Below, piece by piece: positions 7,167 through 16,222 of a stretch of 64,000 nucleotides of DNA (position 1 is the stretch's first letter; each line of letters opens with the position of its first letter). Location of the stretch: the NCBI GenBank assembly GCA_021294835.1, contig JAJTDF010000026.1:1-64000 (forward strand), in the 5' to 3' direction. Source of the DNA: Planctomycetaceae bacterium. GTDB lineage: Bacteria > Planctomycetota > Phycisphaerae > Phycisphaerales > UBA1924. Made by a program: the position numbers and the translations under genes. The notes beneath the pieces were generated by a model. It was not told the DNA's origin and ran no database searches. It was given only the letters and a program-made list of their open reading frames with translations.

Positions 7167-9090
7167 GCAGACTCATCCGGTGTTCGCGGCACCACCACAG
7201 CAGGGAGAACAGGGCCCAGATGCGGGTCCAATAGACACCCTTGCGGTTGGAGAGGAAGGCGATCCAGAGCATCCAGACCGCTCGGGGGTTCAGCCCGACC
7301 CGTTTGAGGAGGGCCTGATCGGCGAAGAGCTGGTCGGCCAGGGGTCGGAGTTCAACGCGGAGAGCCTGAGCAAAGGGGAGAACAAAGCCGGCCTTTTTGC
7401 GATTGAAGATCTGAGGATCGAGGCCGACGAGTCCGATGCTTCGCAGGAGCGTCTTTTCTCCGAGGCGGCCGTATCGGGTGCGGGGCTCGAGGGAGAAGGC
7501 GGCCTCGGCGATCTGGTGATCAACCAGCGGGACGCGGACCTCGAGCGACGCGGCCATGCTTGCGGCGTCGGTGTCGCGGAGGAGGCGGGCGCCGAGGAAG
7601 AGGCGCAATTCCAGGAGAGAGACGGCGTCGAGCGGGTGGCGATGGGCGATGTCGTCGAGGAGTTCGTCGCGGAGGGACTTTTCGAGTCCGCAAGGGAGGT
7701 CGGACCGGCTGTAGAGCCTGGTGAGCGTTGAGCGATTGAAGAGCATGTACATGCTCTGGTAGAGTCGGAGGAGATCGGGTGTGGCGGCGAGCGCGGAGTC
7801 CAGCTTCCAGGCGCCGGTCTGACCGGGGGCGATGCCGAGCATCCACATGAGCTGATGGGGCGCCGAAGCCAGCAAGGCCAGTGCGCGGAGCAGGAATCCC
7901 GGAGCCACGGCCAGCCGCTGGAGGCGCTGAATCATCTGAAAGGAGTGGTAGCCGCCGAAGAGTTCGTCGCCTCCGGTGCCGGCGAGGGCGACTGTCACGC
8001 CTGCGCGGCGGGTGGCGCGACTGACGAAGTAGGTGTTGAGCCCGTCGAATGTCGGCTGGTCGATCGTGCCCATCGCTTCGGGGAGTGAGCGGAGGATGTC
8101 GGCCGGATCAAGCCGGATGCAGGTGTGCACCGCACCGATGTCGCGGGCGACGCGTTCGGCGTAGGGCGCTTCGTCCATCTCGCCCCGGGCGACGGAGATG
8201 TTGAAGGTGTGGGGGGCGGCGGTTCCGTGTCGGGCGGCCAGATTGGCGATGGCGCTGGAGTCGACTCCGCCGGACAGGAAGATTCCCAGCGGCACGTCGC
8301 TGACCAGTTGGGTGTGGATGCTTGTGTGGAGGGCGTGGGTGATGGCCGCCGGGTCGTGGCCGACGGCGCAATCGGGGGCGGGCGGGCGCCAATACCTGCG
8401 TGTCTGCGGCGCCAGCCTGTCGGGCGTGACGGTGCTGATGGTCCCAGGGGGGAGTTCCTGGACTCTGTGGACGAGGGTGCCGGGGCCGGTGACAAAGCCG
8501 TTGAAGAGAAAGGCTTCCAGGCCGAGCGCATCGACGCGGCGTTCGACGAGGCCGGTTGCGAGCAGTGCCCGCACCTCGGAGGCGGCAAGGAAGCAGGTTC
8601 GTCCGTCGGGGCGATGGGCGATGGTCCAGTAGAGGGGCTTGATGCCCAGGTGATCTCGAGCGAGGACGAGGGTGCGGGCGGCGGGATCCCACTGTCCGTA
8701 GGCGAACATTCCCCGGAGGAGTGTGGGAGTCTGCAATCCGTGCTGGATGCCGGACCGCAGCAGGACTTCGGTATCTCCGGTGCTGCGGAAGCGGTGCCCG
8801 TCGCGTTGCAAGCGGCTGCGAAGAGACTTGAAGTTGTAGATCTCGCCGTTGAAGGTGACGGCCTGGCCGGTCGTCTCGTCAACCATGGGCTGGCTTGAGC
8901 CAGCGGTCAGGTCGATGATCGAGAGTCGTCGGTGGCCGAAGATCACTCCGGGGTGAGGTCGGTCGGAAGGGGAGCTGCGCCACACGCCGTGCCCATCTGG
9001 GCCGCGGTGGGCCATGGCGTCGCACATCGCGTTGACGGCGGCATTCCCGACATCGTCAACCCAGCCGCAATAGATGGCAATCCCGCACAT
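7156..9090 (-). CDS. asnB: asparagine synthetase-like amidotransferase (glutamine-hydrolysing)
   Basis: A 644-residue two-domain enzyme. The class II glutaminase begins MCGIAIY with the nucleophile Cys2; the synthetase domain has the ATP pyrophosphatase loop SGGVDSS and a GTGGDELFGGY segment. The family makes asparagine from aspartate, ATP and glutamine, but copies inside exosortase and exopolysaccharide loci are a distinct group thought to amidate sugar carboxylates or other surface substrates. With a UDP-sugar dehydrogenase two genes away, amidation of a uronic acid is the natural hypothesis. The gene is five bases upstream-spaced from the preceding glycosyltransferase. Confidence 0.9.
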   Translation of the reverse strand: MCGIAIYCGWVDDVGNAAVNAMCDAMAHRGPDGHGVWRSSPSDRPHPGVIFGHRRLSIIDLTAGSSQPMVDETTGQAVTFNGEIYNFKSLRSRLQRDGHRFRSTGDTEVLLRSGIQHGLQTPTLLRGMFAYGQWDPAARTLVLARDHLGIKPLYWTIAHRPDGRTCFLAASEVRALLATGLVERRVDALGLEAFLFNGFVTGPGTLVHRVQELPPGTISTVTPDRLAPQTRRYWRPPAPDCAVGHDPAAITHALHTSIHTQLVSDVPLGIFLSGGVDSSAIANLAARHGTAAPHTFNISVARGEMDEAPYAERVARDIGAVHTCIRLDPADILRSLPEAMGTIDQPTFDGLNTYFVSRATRRAGVTVALAGTGGDELFGGYHSFQMIQRLQRLAVAPGFLLRALALLASAPHQLMWMLGIAPGQTGAWKLDSALAATPDLLRLYQSMYMLFNRSTLTRLYSRSDLPCGLEKSLRDELLDDIAHRHPLDAVSLLELRLFLGARLLRDTDAASMAASLEVRVPLVDHQIAEAAFSLEPRTRYGRLGEKTLLRSIGLVGLDPQIFNRKKAGFVLPFAQALRVELRPLADQLFADQALLKRVGLNPRAVWMLWIAFLSNRKGVYWTRIWALFSLLWWCREHRMSLHEP

Positions 9091-9095
9091 GGGCG

Positions 9096-10310
9096 TCAGG
9101 CCTTGGTTGCTGCTTCGCGAAAGAGGGCGGCGAGGGCGGCGGCGGAGGCGGGCACCTGATGTGCCCGTGCGACGGCGTCAAAGGCGGCGCGGCCCATTTC
9201 GTCGAGCCGGACTGCGGGGGTGGAGGCAACCTGGTCAAGGGTGGCGGCGAGGGCGTCGGCATCGCCGGTGGGGACCAGCCATCCGTTCAATCGATCGGTG
9301 ACCAGTTCGGGGATGGCGGCGACATGGGTGGCGACGACGGGCCGACCCATGGCCATGGCCTCCATAAGCACGACCGGCAGGCCTTCGGCGGCGCTCGGGA
9401 GGACGAACGCGTCGGCGGATCGCAGCTCGTCGCGGATTCTGCTGGATGGCTGTGCGCCGAGCAGGGCGACAGCCGACTGGAGGTTGTGGGCGGCGATCTG
9501 ACGTTCGAGCGTGGGGCGGAGCGGGCCCTCTCCGATGATCTTCAGGGACAGGGGGCGGGACATGCGGCGTCGGGCGAGAGCATCGATCAGGACATCGAAC
9601 GACTTCTGGGGGGCCAGACGGCCGATGGTGACCAGCCGGAGCGGTCCGGCGGTCGAAACTTGCGGTTGGGGCGGTTCAAACCAGGAAGGGTCCAGTCCAC
9701 ACCGAACGATGTGGAGCTTCGGCCAGTCCGCCGGATCGATCCAGCGACGCAACTGCGCCTTGCAGTAGTGGCTGATGCAAGCGACGAATCGGGCGGAGGC
9801 AACTTTGTCAGCGAGGCTGAGGCCGATGGGGGCGTCGAACTCATCGGGGCCGTGCACGGTGAACGAGTATGCCGGTCCGCCAAGGCGACGGGCGAGGAGG
9901 GCCACGGCGGCGGCGTTGGTGCCGAAGTGCACGTGAATGTGCGTCAGTCCGTGCTCGCGGCTGAGCCGCGTGAGGCGAGCGGCTTGCAGCAAGTAGGCGA
10001 CATGCCGGAGCAGTCCGCGGTCGCTCCGGGCGGCGAGGCGACGCATGACAGAGACGGCTCCGGCGACGGAGCTCAGGCGGCCGGCGAGACACAGGCCGCC
10101 GTTCAGCAGCAGCTCGGCGGTGCCGCCGGGAAGCAGGTAGCGTGTTCGCTTGAGTTCCTGGAAGTCGGCGGGCTCGACCAGCGGATGCTCGGAGGGGCGA
10201 ACCGCCATAGGGAGCACGGTGAGGCCGAGGGCTTCGAGCGCGTGAATCTCGCGGCGGATGAACGTGTGGCTGACGGCCGGGTATTCGGTTGTGAGGTAGC
10301 CGACGTTCAT
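9096..10310 (-). CDS. family 4 glycosyltransferase
   Basis: A 404-residue GT-B enzyme. The N-terminal domain opens with MNVGYLTTEYPAVSHTFIRR, typical of GT4 proteins in exopolysaccharide loci, with HIHVHFG further on. The C-terminal donor domain has VTIGRLAPQKSFDVLI and EGLPVVLMEAMAMGRPVV, the EX7E retaining motif. The ATG at 10310 overlaps the stop of the next gene upstream by ATGA, which decides the start against a longer frame. It shares its opening layout with the adjacent protein encoded at 10307-11599, suggesting the two arose by duplication. Confidence 0.9.
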   Translation of the reverse strand: MNVGYLTTEYPAVSHTFIRREIHALEALGLTVLPMAVRPSEHPLVEPADFQELKRTRYLLPGGTAELLLNGGLCLAGRLSSVAGAVSVMRRLAARSDRGLLRHVAYLLQAARLTRLSREHGLTHIHVHFGTNAAAVALLARRLGGPAYSFTVHGPDEFDAPIGLSLADKVASARFVACISHYCKAQLRRWIDPADWPKLHIVRCGLDPSWFEPPQPQVSTAGPLRLVTIGRLAPQKSFDVLIDALARRRMSRPLSLKIIGEGPLRPTLERQIAAHNLQSAVALLGAQPSSRIRDELRSADAFVLPSAAEGLPVVLMEAMAMGRPVVATHVAAIPELVTDRLNGWLVPTGDADALAATLDQVASTPAVRLDEMGRAAFDAVARAHQVPASAAALAALFREAATKA

Positions 10311-11599
10311 GAAACAGACTCGACCGGCCGTCGGGCGATGCGGGAGATCACTTGAAGAGGCCGCGGGGCCGGTGCGAGTCCAAAGGCATTGAGCAGGCGG
10401 TCGATGTTGATGTCCGTGGAGAATTCGCTGCTGACGGCCTCCTTGGCGGCGGCTCCGAGGCGCGAGGCGAGGGCGGCGTCGGATGCGAAGCGTTTGATGG
10501 CGTCGGCGAGGAGTTTCGGGGAGTCGGACGGAACGAGCAATCCCGTCCGCTCGTGAATGACGAGGTCTTCCAGGCCGGGGAAGGGGGAACAGACTACGGG
10601 CTTTCCGGCGGCCATCGCCTCCATCAGCGCAACCGGAAGACCTTCGCGATCTCCATGGCGGTCGGTGCGGCAGGGCAGAGCGAAGGCGTCGGAGGCGGCG
10701 ATGCACTGAAGCGCCGACTGATGGTCCTTGGCACCGTGCAGTTCAACGCGATCTTCAAGGGCGAGCGATCTGATCTGGTGCCGGAGGGCGTCCATCTGCG
10801 GGCCGTCGCCGATGATGTGGCAGATGCAATCGGCCCCTTGGCTTCGCAGGATGTCGATGGCGGCGACGAGGGTGTCAACGCCTTTCTTGGGGACCAGCCT
10901 GCCGACGAAGCAGACCGTAAAGCGGCGGCGCCGATCGGCGGGCCGGCTGGGGGGCGGGATGTCCACGCCGCATCGGACGATGGGAAAGCAGGCGTTGTCG
11001 CGTCCGGACAGGTGGCTGTACCAGCGTTGATGCCAGGAGGTGATGGAGGCGGCGAAGCCGCAGCGGCGGAGTTTGGCGGGCAGCATGACCCGGTGCACGA
11101 AGAGGTCGTTGGCGTGACCGGTAAAGCTGAAGGTGGTGTTCATCACGGCCGCGAGGTACATGGCGACGGTGGTCGGCGTGTTGGCCATGTGGGCATGGAT
11201 GTGTGTCGGGCGGCGGGCCGGCAGGCGGGAGGAGAGGGCGATGGCGAGGAGGGCCTGCAGGGGTTGGAGGAGGCGCTCGCGGTTGCGCAGATCGGGTTGC
11301 AGGCCGGCCATCGAGAGGGACATGGCGAGTGCGTAGAGGCAGCGGAGCGGCCGTTGTGCGAAGGCTTTGAAGACATCCGAAATCAGCGCGAGCGGCCCGA
11401 GGCCGTAACCGTCCACCACGCCTCCGCCGGGCGTGGCGGGTGCGACGCAGTTTTCCGCGTCTGTAGTCGGCGGGCGGAGTCGGATCACGGTGACTGTGTG
11501 GCCCCGCGAGCGGACCTCCTGAATCTCCCGCCAGACGAATGTTTCCGACAGCGCCGGATATCGTGCGGTGATGTACAGGATGTGGGCCGTGCGGAGCAT
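10307..11599 (-). CDS. family 4 glycosyltransferase
   Basis: A 430-residue GT-B enzyme starting MLRTAHILYITARYPALSET. The donor domain contains CFVGRLVPKKGVDTLVAA and EGLPVALMEAMAAGKPVVCS with both EX7E glutamates. An HIHAHMANTPTTVAMYLA segment matches the HIHVHFG region of the downstream paralogue. It is six bases downstream of the GT2 gene at 11606. The sugar specificity is unknown. Such colanic-acid-style transferases act at the cytoplasmic membrane face on the lipid-linked repeat unit. Confidence 0.9.
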   Translation of the reverse strand: MLRTAHILYITARYPALSETFVWREIQEVRSRGHTVTVIRLRPPTTDAENCVAPATPGGGVVDGYGLGPLALISDVFKAFAQRPLRCLYALAMSLSMAGLQPDLRNRERLLQPLQALLAIALSSRLPARRPTHIHAHMANTPTTVAMYLAAVMNTTFSFTGHANDLFVHRVMLPAKLRRCGFAASITSWHQRWYSHLSGRDNACFPIVRCGVDIPPPSRPADRRRRFTVCFVGRLVPKKGVDTLVAAIDILRSQGADCICHIIGDGPQMDALRHQIRSLALEDRVELHGAKDHQSALQCIAASDAFALPCRTDRHGDREGLPVALMEAMAAGKPVVCSPFPGLEDLVIHERTGLLVPSDSPKLLADAIKRFASDAALASRLGAAAKEAVSSEFSTDINIDRLLNAFGLAPAPRPLQVISRIARRPVESVS

Positions 11600-11605
11600 G
11601 ACGGG

Positions 11606-12625
11606 CTATTTGTACTCGATCAGCCGATGTCGCCGACGGAGACGGTCGCGGCACCATTGCAGCAGACCGATGGCCTCGGCGGGTTTCATGGCTGAGATGA
11701 TTATCGCATAGGCGGCGGCGAAAGCGGCCGGATCATTTCTGCGTCGGCGGTGGAGGTAGCTGCGGGTTATCGGTACCAGGGGCAGAAGGGCGGCGGCCGC
11801 GGGGAGCGGCCAGAGTTCGGGCTGGAAGAGGGCGAGCACGGTTGCGGCAATCACCAGGGCAGGCCAGCCGGCCCCCCAGGCGGCTGCACGGAGCACTTCG
11901 CGCCATTTGTACCTGCTGGCGGCTGCATGCTTGTGGGCGAGAGCGGCGTAGGCCCAACCGGTGCGGACGGAACGCCGCCAGAACTGGCGGAAGGAGGTGA
12001 TGGCGGCGTCGTGGACCGTCATGTCGTGTGCCGGGCGGTAGATGGTGTGGCCGAGATCGATGGCTCTGCGGCAGAGATCGGGGTCCTCACCGGCGAGCAG
12101 GAGGGGGTCGTATCCGCCGAGTTGCTCGAAGGCGCTTGCGCGGATGACCAGATCTCCGCCGGTTTCTGAGGCTGGCCCGAAGGGGATGGCCCAATCGAGA
12201 TCGCACAGGCGGTTGTAGACGCTGACATCGGGGAATCTCTCCTTGCGGCGGCCGCTGACCAGAGCGCGTCGCGGATCCTGCAGGAGGGCGTGGCGAGCGG
12301 CGTCGATCCAGCCCGGGGCGAGTTCGCAGTCGCCGTCGATGAATTGAACGGCATCGGAGGGCACGGCCAGTTCGCGAAGGCGGCGGTAGCCTTCGTTGCG
12401 TGCACGGGCGGCGCTGAAGGGTTTGGACCGATCAAGCTCAACGACATGGACATCAAGGGAGCGGGCGAAGGCGACGCTGTTGTCGGTACTTCCTGAGTCA
12501 ACATAAATGACGGTGAGACCCTGGGCCAGGAGTGAGCGGAGGCAGCGGTGGAGTCGTTCGCCTTCGTTGCGGCCGATGGCGACCGCGGCCAGAGCGAGCG
12601 GAGGGTGTTGGGGGGAAGCGGTCAT
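11606..12625 (-). CDS. family 2 glycosyltransferase with C-terminal membrane segments
   Basis: A 339-residue GT-A enzyme. AIGRNEGERL opens the domain, VDSGSTDNS binds the nucleotide, and FIDGDCELAPGW carries the DxD-like metal site; GGDLVIRASAF and AGEDPDLCRRA mark the acceptor side. Two hydrophobic stretches around residues 255-290 (rich in Ala, Leu, Trp) are likely membrane helices. The layout resembles glycosyltransferases often found in exosortase-linked polysaccharide loci. The ATG start overlaps the downstream GT4 gene arrangement in the ATGA pattern. Confidence 0.88.
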   Translation of the reverse strand: MTASPQHPPLALAAVAIGRNEGERLHRCLRSLLAQGLTVIYVDSGSTDNSVAFARSLDVHVVELDRSKPFSAARARNEGYRRLRELAVPSDAVQFIDGDCELAPGWIDAARHALLQDPRRALVSGRRKERFPDVSVYNRLCDLDWAIPFGPASETGGDLVIRASAFEQLGGYDPLLLAGEDPDLCRRAIDLGHTIYRPAHDMTVHDAAITSFRQFWRRSVRTGWAYAALAHKHAAASRYKWREVLRAAAWGAGWPALVIAATVLALFQPELWPLPAAAALLPLVPITRSYLHRRRRNDPAAFAAAYAIIISAMKPAEAIGLLQWCRDRLRRRHRLIEYK

Positions 12626-13731
12626 GACGGGCAGCGGAGACTGTTGATGAAGGCGAGGTAGTCGTGGGCGATGCGCTGCCAGCGGAAGCGGCGGTCGACC
12701 AGCTCGCGACGGCGATGGCGCTGATCGGCCCGCTGCTCACCGACGGCGCGAAGCAGCGCGTCTTGGACTGCATCGGGCCGGTCGGTGCTGACCAGGTAAG
12801 CGGTGTCCTCAAGGGTCCACCGGGTGACGCGGCGGTCTTCGGTGACGATGGGCAGACCCGTGGCGAGAGCTTCGATGTAGGCGTTGGCTGAGGGTTCGTC
12901 CTTGCTCATGTGGAGCATGACGTCGGCGCAGCGGTAGAGTGCGGGCATGCTGTCACGCGGGAGCGTGAAGCGGCGGTAGCGGTCGCCGAGCAGTTGTCGA
13001 CCGAGTGCGTCGGCCTCATCTCGCAGCGGACCGTCGCCGGCGATCGCCAAGTGCAGGTTGGGCGCGGCGGAGACTGCTCGGATGCCTTGCAGTACGCGTT
13101 TGCTCGGGATGACCGCCGAGACCATGAGAACAAGCGGCACGCCGACAGGAAGCCCGAACTCGCGCCGGTCGGCCTGGCCCGGGTGGAAGCGATCGGGATC
13201 AACGCCGTTGGGGATGAGTGCGCACGGATAGGTGGAGCGGTGCGCGTCGAAGTAGTCGGGGTTGGTGCACACCAGGCCGTCGGTGCGGAAGAGCCGGAAC
13301 TCGGAATTTCGGCGGTGGCACGGCCAGTCGCCGTTCTGGGTCACGAAGATGTCAAGCCCGCGGCCGAGTCGGCCTTGCAGGCGCGTGAGCAGATTCACGA
13401 ACGGATAGCTGCAGGTGATGCGGACATCGAAGTCGGCCGCATCGACCACCCGGAGCATCGACCAGCAGAAGGTCAGTTCTTCCCACGAGGTGTCGTTGCG
13501 AACGAAAGGACCGGTTGGCCAATGCTCGAAGCGGGAACGGTGGACGCATGGGGCCTGCAGGTAGCGATAGGGACGATCAGGCTTGGTCGGCCCGCTGCCG
13601 ACAACGGTGACGTCAACACCGGGAAGGCGGGCAAGGCCCTGGGCGACGGCCTCCATGGCGGTCTCGGCGCCGCGCTGTTCGGCGTGCAGGCCGGGCAGGG
13701 CGACGAGGATGCGGGTCGACGCGGGGGTCAC
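12622..13731 (-). CDS. family 4 glycosyltransferase
   Basis: A 369-residue GT-B protein. It opens TRILVALPGLHAEQRGAETA; the donor domain has VLMVSAVIPSKRVLQGI, then SANAYIEALATGLPIV in place of the usual EG(L/F) motif, keeping one of the two EX7E glutamates in the normal spacing. The GTG start at 13731 overlaps the stop of the preceding GT2 gene by GTGA, and this is why the shorter frame is chosen. The C-terminus is rich in Arg. Function in adding a sugar to the repeat unit is inferred. Confidence 0.85.
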   Translation of the reverse strand: MTPASTRILVALPGLHAEQRGAETAMEAVAQGLARLPGVDVTVVGSGPTKPDRPYRYLQAPCVHRSRFEHWPTGPFVRNDTSWEELTFCWSMLRVVDAADFDVRITCSYPFVNLLTRLQGRLGRGLDIFVTQNGDWPCHRRNSEFRLFRTDGLVCTNPDYFDAHRSTYPCALIPNGVDPDRFHPGQADRREFGLPVGVPLVLMVSAVIPSKRVLQGIRAVSAAPNLHLAIAGDGPLRDEADALGRQLLGDRYRRFTLPRDSMPALYRCADVMLHMSKDEPSANAYIEALATGLPIVTEDRRVTRWTLEDTAYLVSTDRPDAVQDALLRAVGEQRADQRHRRRELVDRRFRWQRIAHDYLAFINSLRCPS

Positions 13732-14792
13732 TGTCCGGCGCTCCACAGGGGCCGGCGGAGAGTCGCGAGCGTGCCGCGGAGAGCGTCGGCCTCGGGGGTG
13801 CGGCCTCGGCCGGTGAGCGAGCGGAGGGCGAGCCGGGCGGCGGTGAATCCCAGATCGAGAATGCGGGCCAGCCATTCGGCAGGGCGGCCGAAGCACTTGC
13901 GTTGGACGAGGTAGCGTCCGCGCCAGGAGTGGATGCTCCGCGAGCTGGCGGGCAGCTTGGCTGGGTCGGAGGAGGCTCCGCCGAAGTGGATGATCTCGCC
14001 GATGGGCTCGTAGCGGACGCGCCAGCCGGCTTTCAAGAGCCGCCAGGAGAACTCGACGTCCTCGCCATAAAAGAAGAAGTCGGTATCGAGCAGGCCGACC
14101 TGCTGCACGGCCTCGCGACGCACGATTACGGCGGCTCCGCCGAGCCAGTCGACCTCGCCGCCGGTGGCGGTCATGTCCCAACCTTGATACTCGGTGTTGG
14201 CGAAGGCGAACAGACGTGGGAAGCGCCAGGGAAGGCCGAGCGAGCCACAGAGCACGCGCAGCGGCGTGGGGAAGCGGCGGCCTGCGACCTGGAACGAGCC
14301 ATCGCGATGAGAGAGGCGGCCGGCGAATGCGCCGACGGCGGGGTTGGCACGCATGAAATTCGTCCACGCGGCCGGCGTGCCGGGGCGGACGAGCGTGTCG
14401 GAGTTGAGCATGAGGACGAAGTCGGCATCGGGCGCCGCTTCAAGGGCGGCGTTGTTGCCGCCGGCGAAGCCCCGGTTGGTGGCGGATCGGGCCAGGGTGA
14501 CCCAAGGGCTCCAGCCGTGCTGATGGATGGCGGCCTGAAGGCGGTCGACCGAGTCGTCGCCGGAGGCGTTGTCGAGCACGACTGCGTGGAGGGCGAGCGA
14601 AGACGCCTCCGCGGCGAGGGTTTGCAGGGCGTCGATGGTGAGTTCGGGCGTGCGGAAGTTGACGATGAGGACGACCAGGTCAGCCCGTGGGCGGCCCGTG
14701 GCGGGCGGAGGGGGCCAGGCAACGGCTGACGGGCCGGCACCAGCGGCCCTGGCGGCGGGCGCGGCAGCGGATGTGTGGGCGGGCGGGGTCAT
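13728..14792 (-). CDS. family 2 glycosyltransferase (rhamnosyltransferase type)
   Basis: A 354-residue GT-A enzyme with a 37-residue Ala/Pro-rich leader. The core starts LVVLIVNFRTPELT, with DNASGDDS, a TNRGFAGGNNAAL acceptor-site loop, LNSDTLVRPG as the metal site and FFFYGEDVEFSWRLLKAGW. This set matches the WbbL/rhamnosyltransferase branch, which commonly transfers rhamnose to a lipid-linked sugar. That fits the RmlD-like reductase at 3025-3951, though specificity cannot be proved from sequence. The ATG at 14792 overlaps the polymerase gene stop by ATGA. Confidence 0.88.
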   Translation of the reverse strand: MTPPAHTSAAAPAARAAGAGPSAVAWPPPPATGRPRADLVVLIVNFRTPELTIDALQTLAAEASSLALHAVVLDNASGDDSVDRLQAAIHQHGWSPWVTLARSATNRGFAGGNNAALEAAPDADFVLMLNSDTLVRPGTPAAWTNFMRANPAVGAFAGRLSHRDGSFQVAGRRFPTPLRVLCGSLGLPWRFPRLFAFANTEYQGWDMTATGGEVDWLGGAAVIVRREAVQQVGLLDTDFFFYGEDVEFSWRLLKAGWRVRYEPIGEIIHFGGASSDPAKLPASSRSIHSWRGRYLVQRKCFGRPAEWLARILDLGFTAARLALRSLTGRGRTPEADALRGTLATLRRPLWSAGQ

Positions 14793-16222
14793 TGGCCTTG
14801 GGGTCGGGGCGGGCCGGAGCGGAGGGGCGGCTGGGTGGGAGCGGGGGGCGAGGGCGGGGGGGGCAACGGTCCAGGCGGAGCGAACGTGCGATGCTGGGCG
14901 GCGAAGGCCTGGCGGCGGGCGAGGCGGAGGGTGGCGGCGACGGAAACCAGACCGCCGGCGATCATGGTGAAGATCGGGTTGAGCATGGCGTTGGAGAGGC
15001 AGTCGACGACGTAGAGCACCAGCACGGTGGACAGGCCGACGACGGCCGCGATGGCCGGTGACCGCAGGGCCGGAGCGGGAATGGCAAGCAGGGCGGTAAG
15101 TGGCGGCAGAATGAGCATGGCGAAGAAGATCGACAGTCCCACCAGGCCGTAAATCCCAAGAACGATGACCCAGTAACCGTCGGGGATGATGCCCCGCCCG
15201 AAGTCCTCGCTCGCCTTGACTTCGAGGAAGTCGAAGCGGCCGCGTCCGAAGGTCTCGGAGCCGCGGAGGAGCATCCAGGTCTGGGTTTCGCTGTCAAGCC
15301 GGATTCTGAGTGATCCGGCGCGCTCTTCGGGGAAGACCGCGGAGATGGCGGCATCGAGTTGGCGGGCGTCCCAGTTTCCGAGGGTGCGCAGGCCGGCGTA
15401 GGTGATCGGGATGCTGATGAGGACGACCAGGAGGAGTCGGGTTCTGAGCAGCCAGGTCGCGGCGAGCAGGCCGGCTCCGCCGATCATGAGGAGGGTGGCG
15501 CCGGTGGAGCGGCACAGGGCGGCGGTGATCAGCAGAACGATGGCCCAGAGCCACATGGGGAGCCGGAACAGGGTGGGGACAGAGCGTGTCCAGGCGAGCC
15601 AGGCGGCCAGCAGGGCGGCGGTGGACATCCAGACGGAGACCATCAGCCCGTGCTGCATGAAGACAGTGGGCCGCCAGGCGTCGCCCCGGCGGGATTGCCC
15701 GAAGAAATGCTGGTGATAGCCGTAGATCCAGTTGTGGAGCTGCGGGCTCATGCGCATCTCGATCCAGCAGAGCGGCGCGTAGATCAGGCCTCCGATGACG
15801 ATGGCCCTGGCGAGTGTGGTGAGATGCTGCGGGGCCTGGAAGTACAAGCGTCCGACGAGATAGGCGATGCCCCAGCTGATGCTCTGGGTGGCGATGCCGC
15901 TCAAGCCTTCATACGGACCCCATCCGGCGGCAAGGGCCGAGACGAAGGGAACAAGGCCGCACCAGGCGAGCATGGGCAGATCAAGCCATGAGGGCTTGAG
16001 GCGGAGAAACCTGCCCGCATCGAACATGACGGTCGCCAGCATGACGCTGAAGCAGGCGACGGTCATCTTGGTGATATCCGGGAAGCCCGGGATCTTCAGG
16101 CCGGTCATCGGCAGAAAGAGCCAGGCGCCGAGCATGGCGGTGAGCACGGCGGCGCCGGCCGGAAGAAAGGAAAAGAGCAGAATGGTGATCAGCGGCCAGG
16201 TGAAGAGAACCGCGTAGTCCAT
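14789..16222 (-). CDS. O-antigen polymerase/ligase-like membrane protein
   Basis: A 477-residue protein with about 10-12 hydrophobic segments and a large non-membrane loop near residues 290-340 (RQLDAAISAVFPEERAGSLR onward), the usual place of the catalytic periplasmic loop in Wzy and WaaL proteins. Arginines in SLRIRLDSE and GRGRFDF would be candidates for substrate contact. Wzy-type enzymes join repeat units on undecaprenyl diphosphate. The last 30 residues are a Pro-rich tail. Its ATG overlaps the upstream stop by one base (TGATG). An ABC exporter is also encoded in the locus, so whether this acts as polymerase or ligase is open. Confidence 0.75.
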   Translation of the reverse strand: MDYAVLFTWPLITILLFSFLPAGAAVLTAMLGAWLFLPMTGLKIPGFPDITKMTVACFSVMLATVMFDAGRFLRLKPSWLDLPMLAWCGLVPFVSALAAGWGPYEGLSGIATQSISWGIAYLVGRLYFQAPQHLTTLARAIVIGGLIYAPLCWIEMRMSPQLHNWIYGYHQHFFGQSRRGDAWRPTVFMQHGLMVSVWMSTAALLAAWLAWTRSVPTLFRLPMWLWAIVLLITAALCRSTGATLLMIGGAGLLAATWLLRTRLLLVVLISIPITYAGLRTLGNWDARQLDAAISAVFPEERAGSLRIRLDSETQTWMLLRGSETFGRGRFDFLEVKASEDFGRGIIPDGYWVIVLGIYGLVGLSIFFAMLILPPLTALLAIPAPALRSPAIAAVVGLSTVLVLYVVDCLSNAMLNPIFTMIAGGLVSVAATLRLARRQAFAAQHRTFAPPGPLPPPPSPPAPTQPPLRSGPPRPQGQ

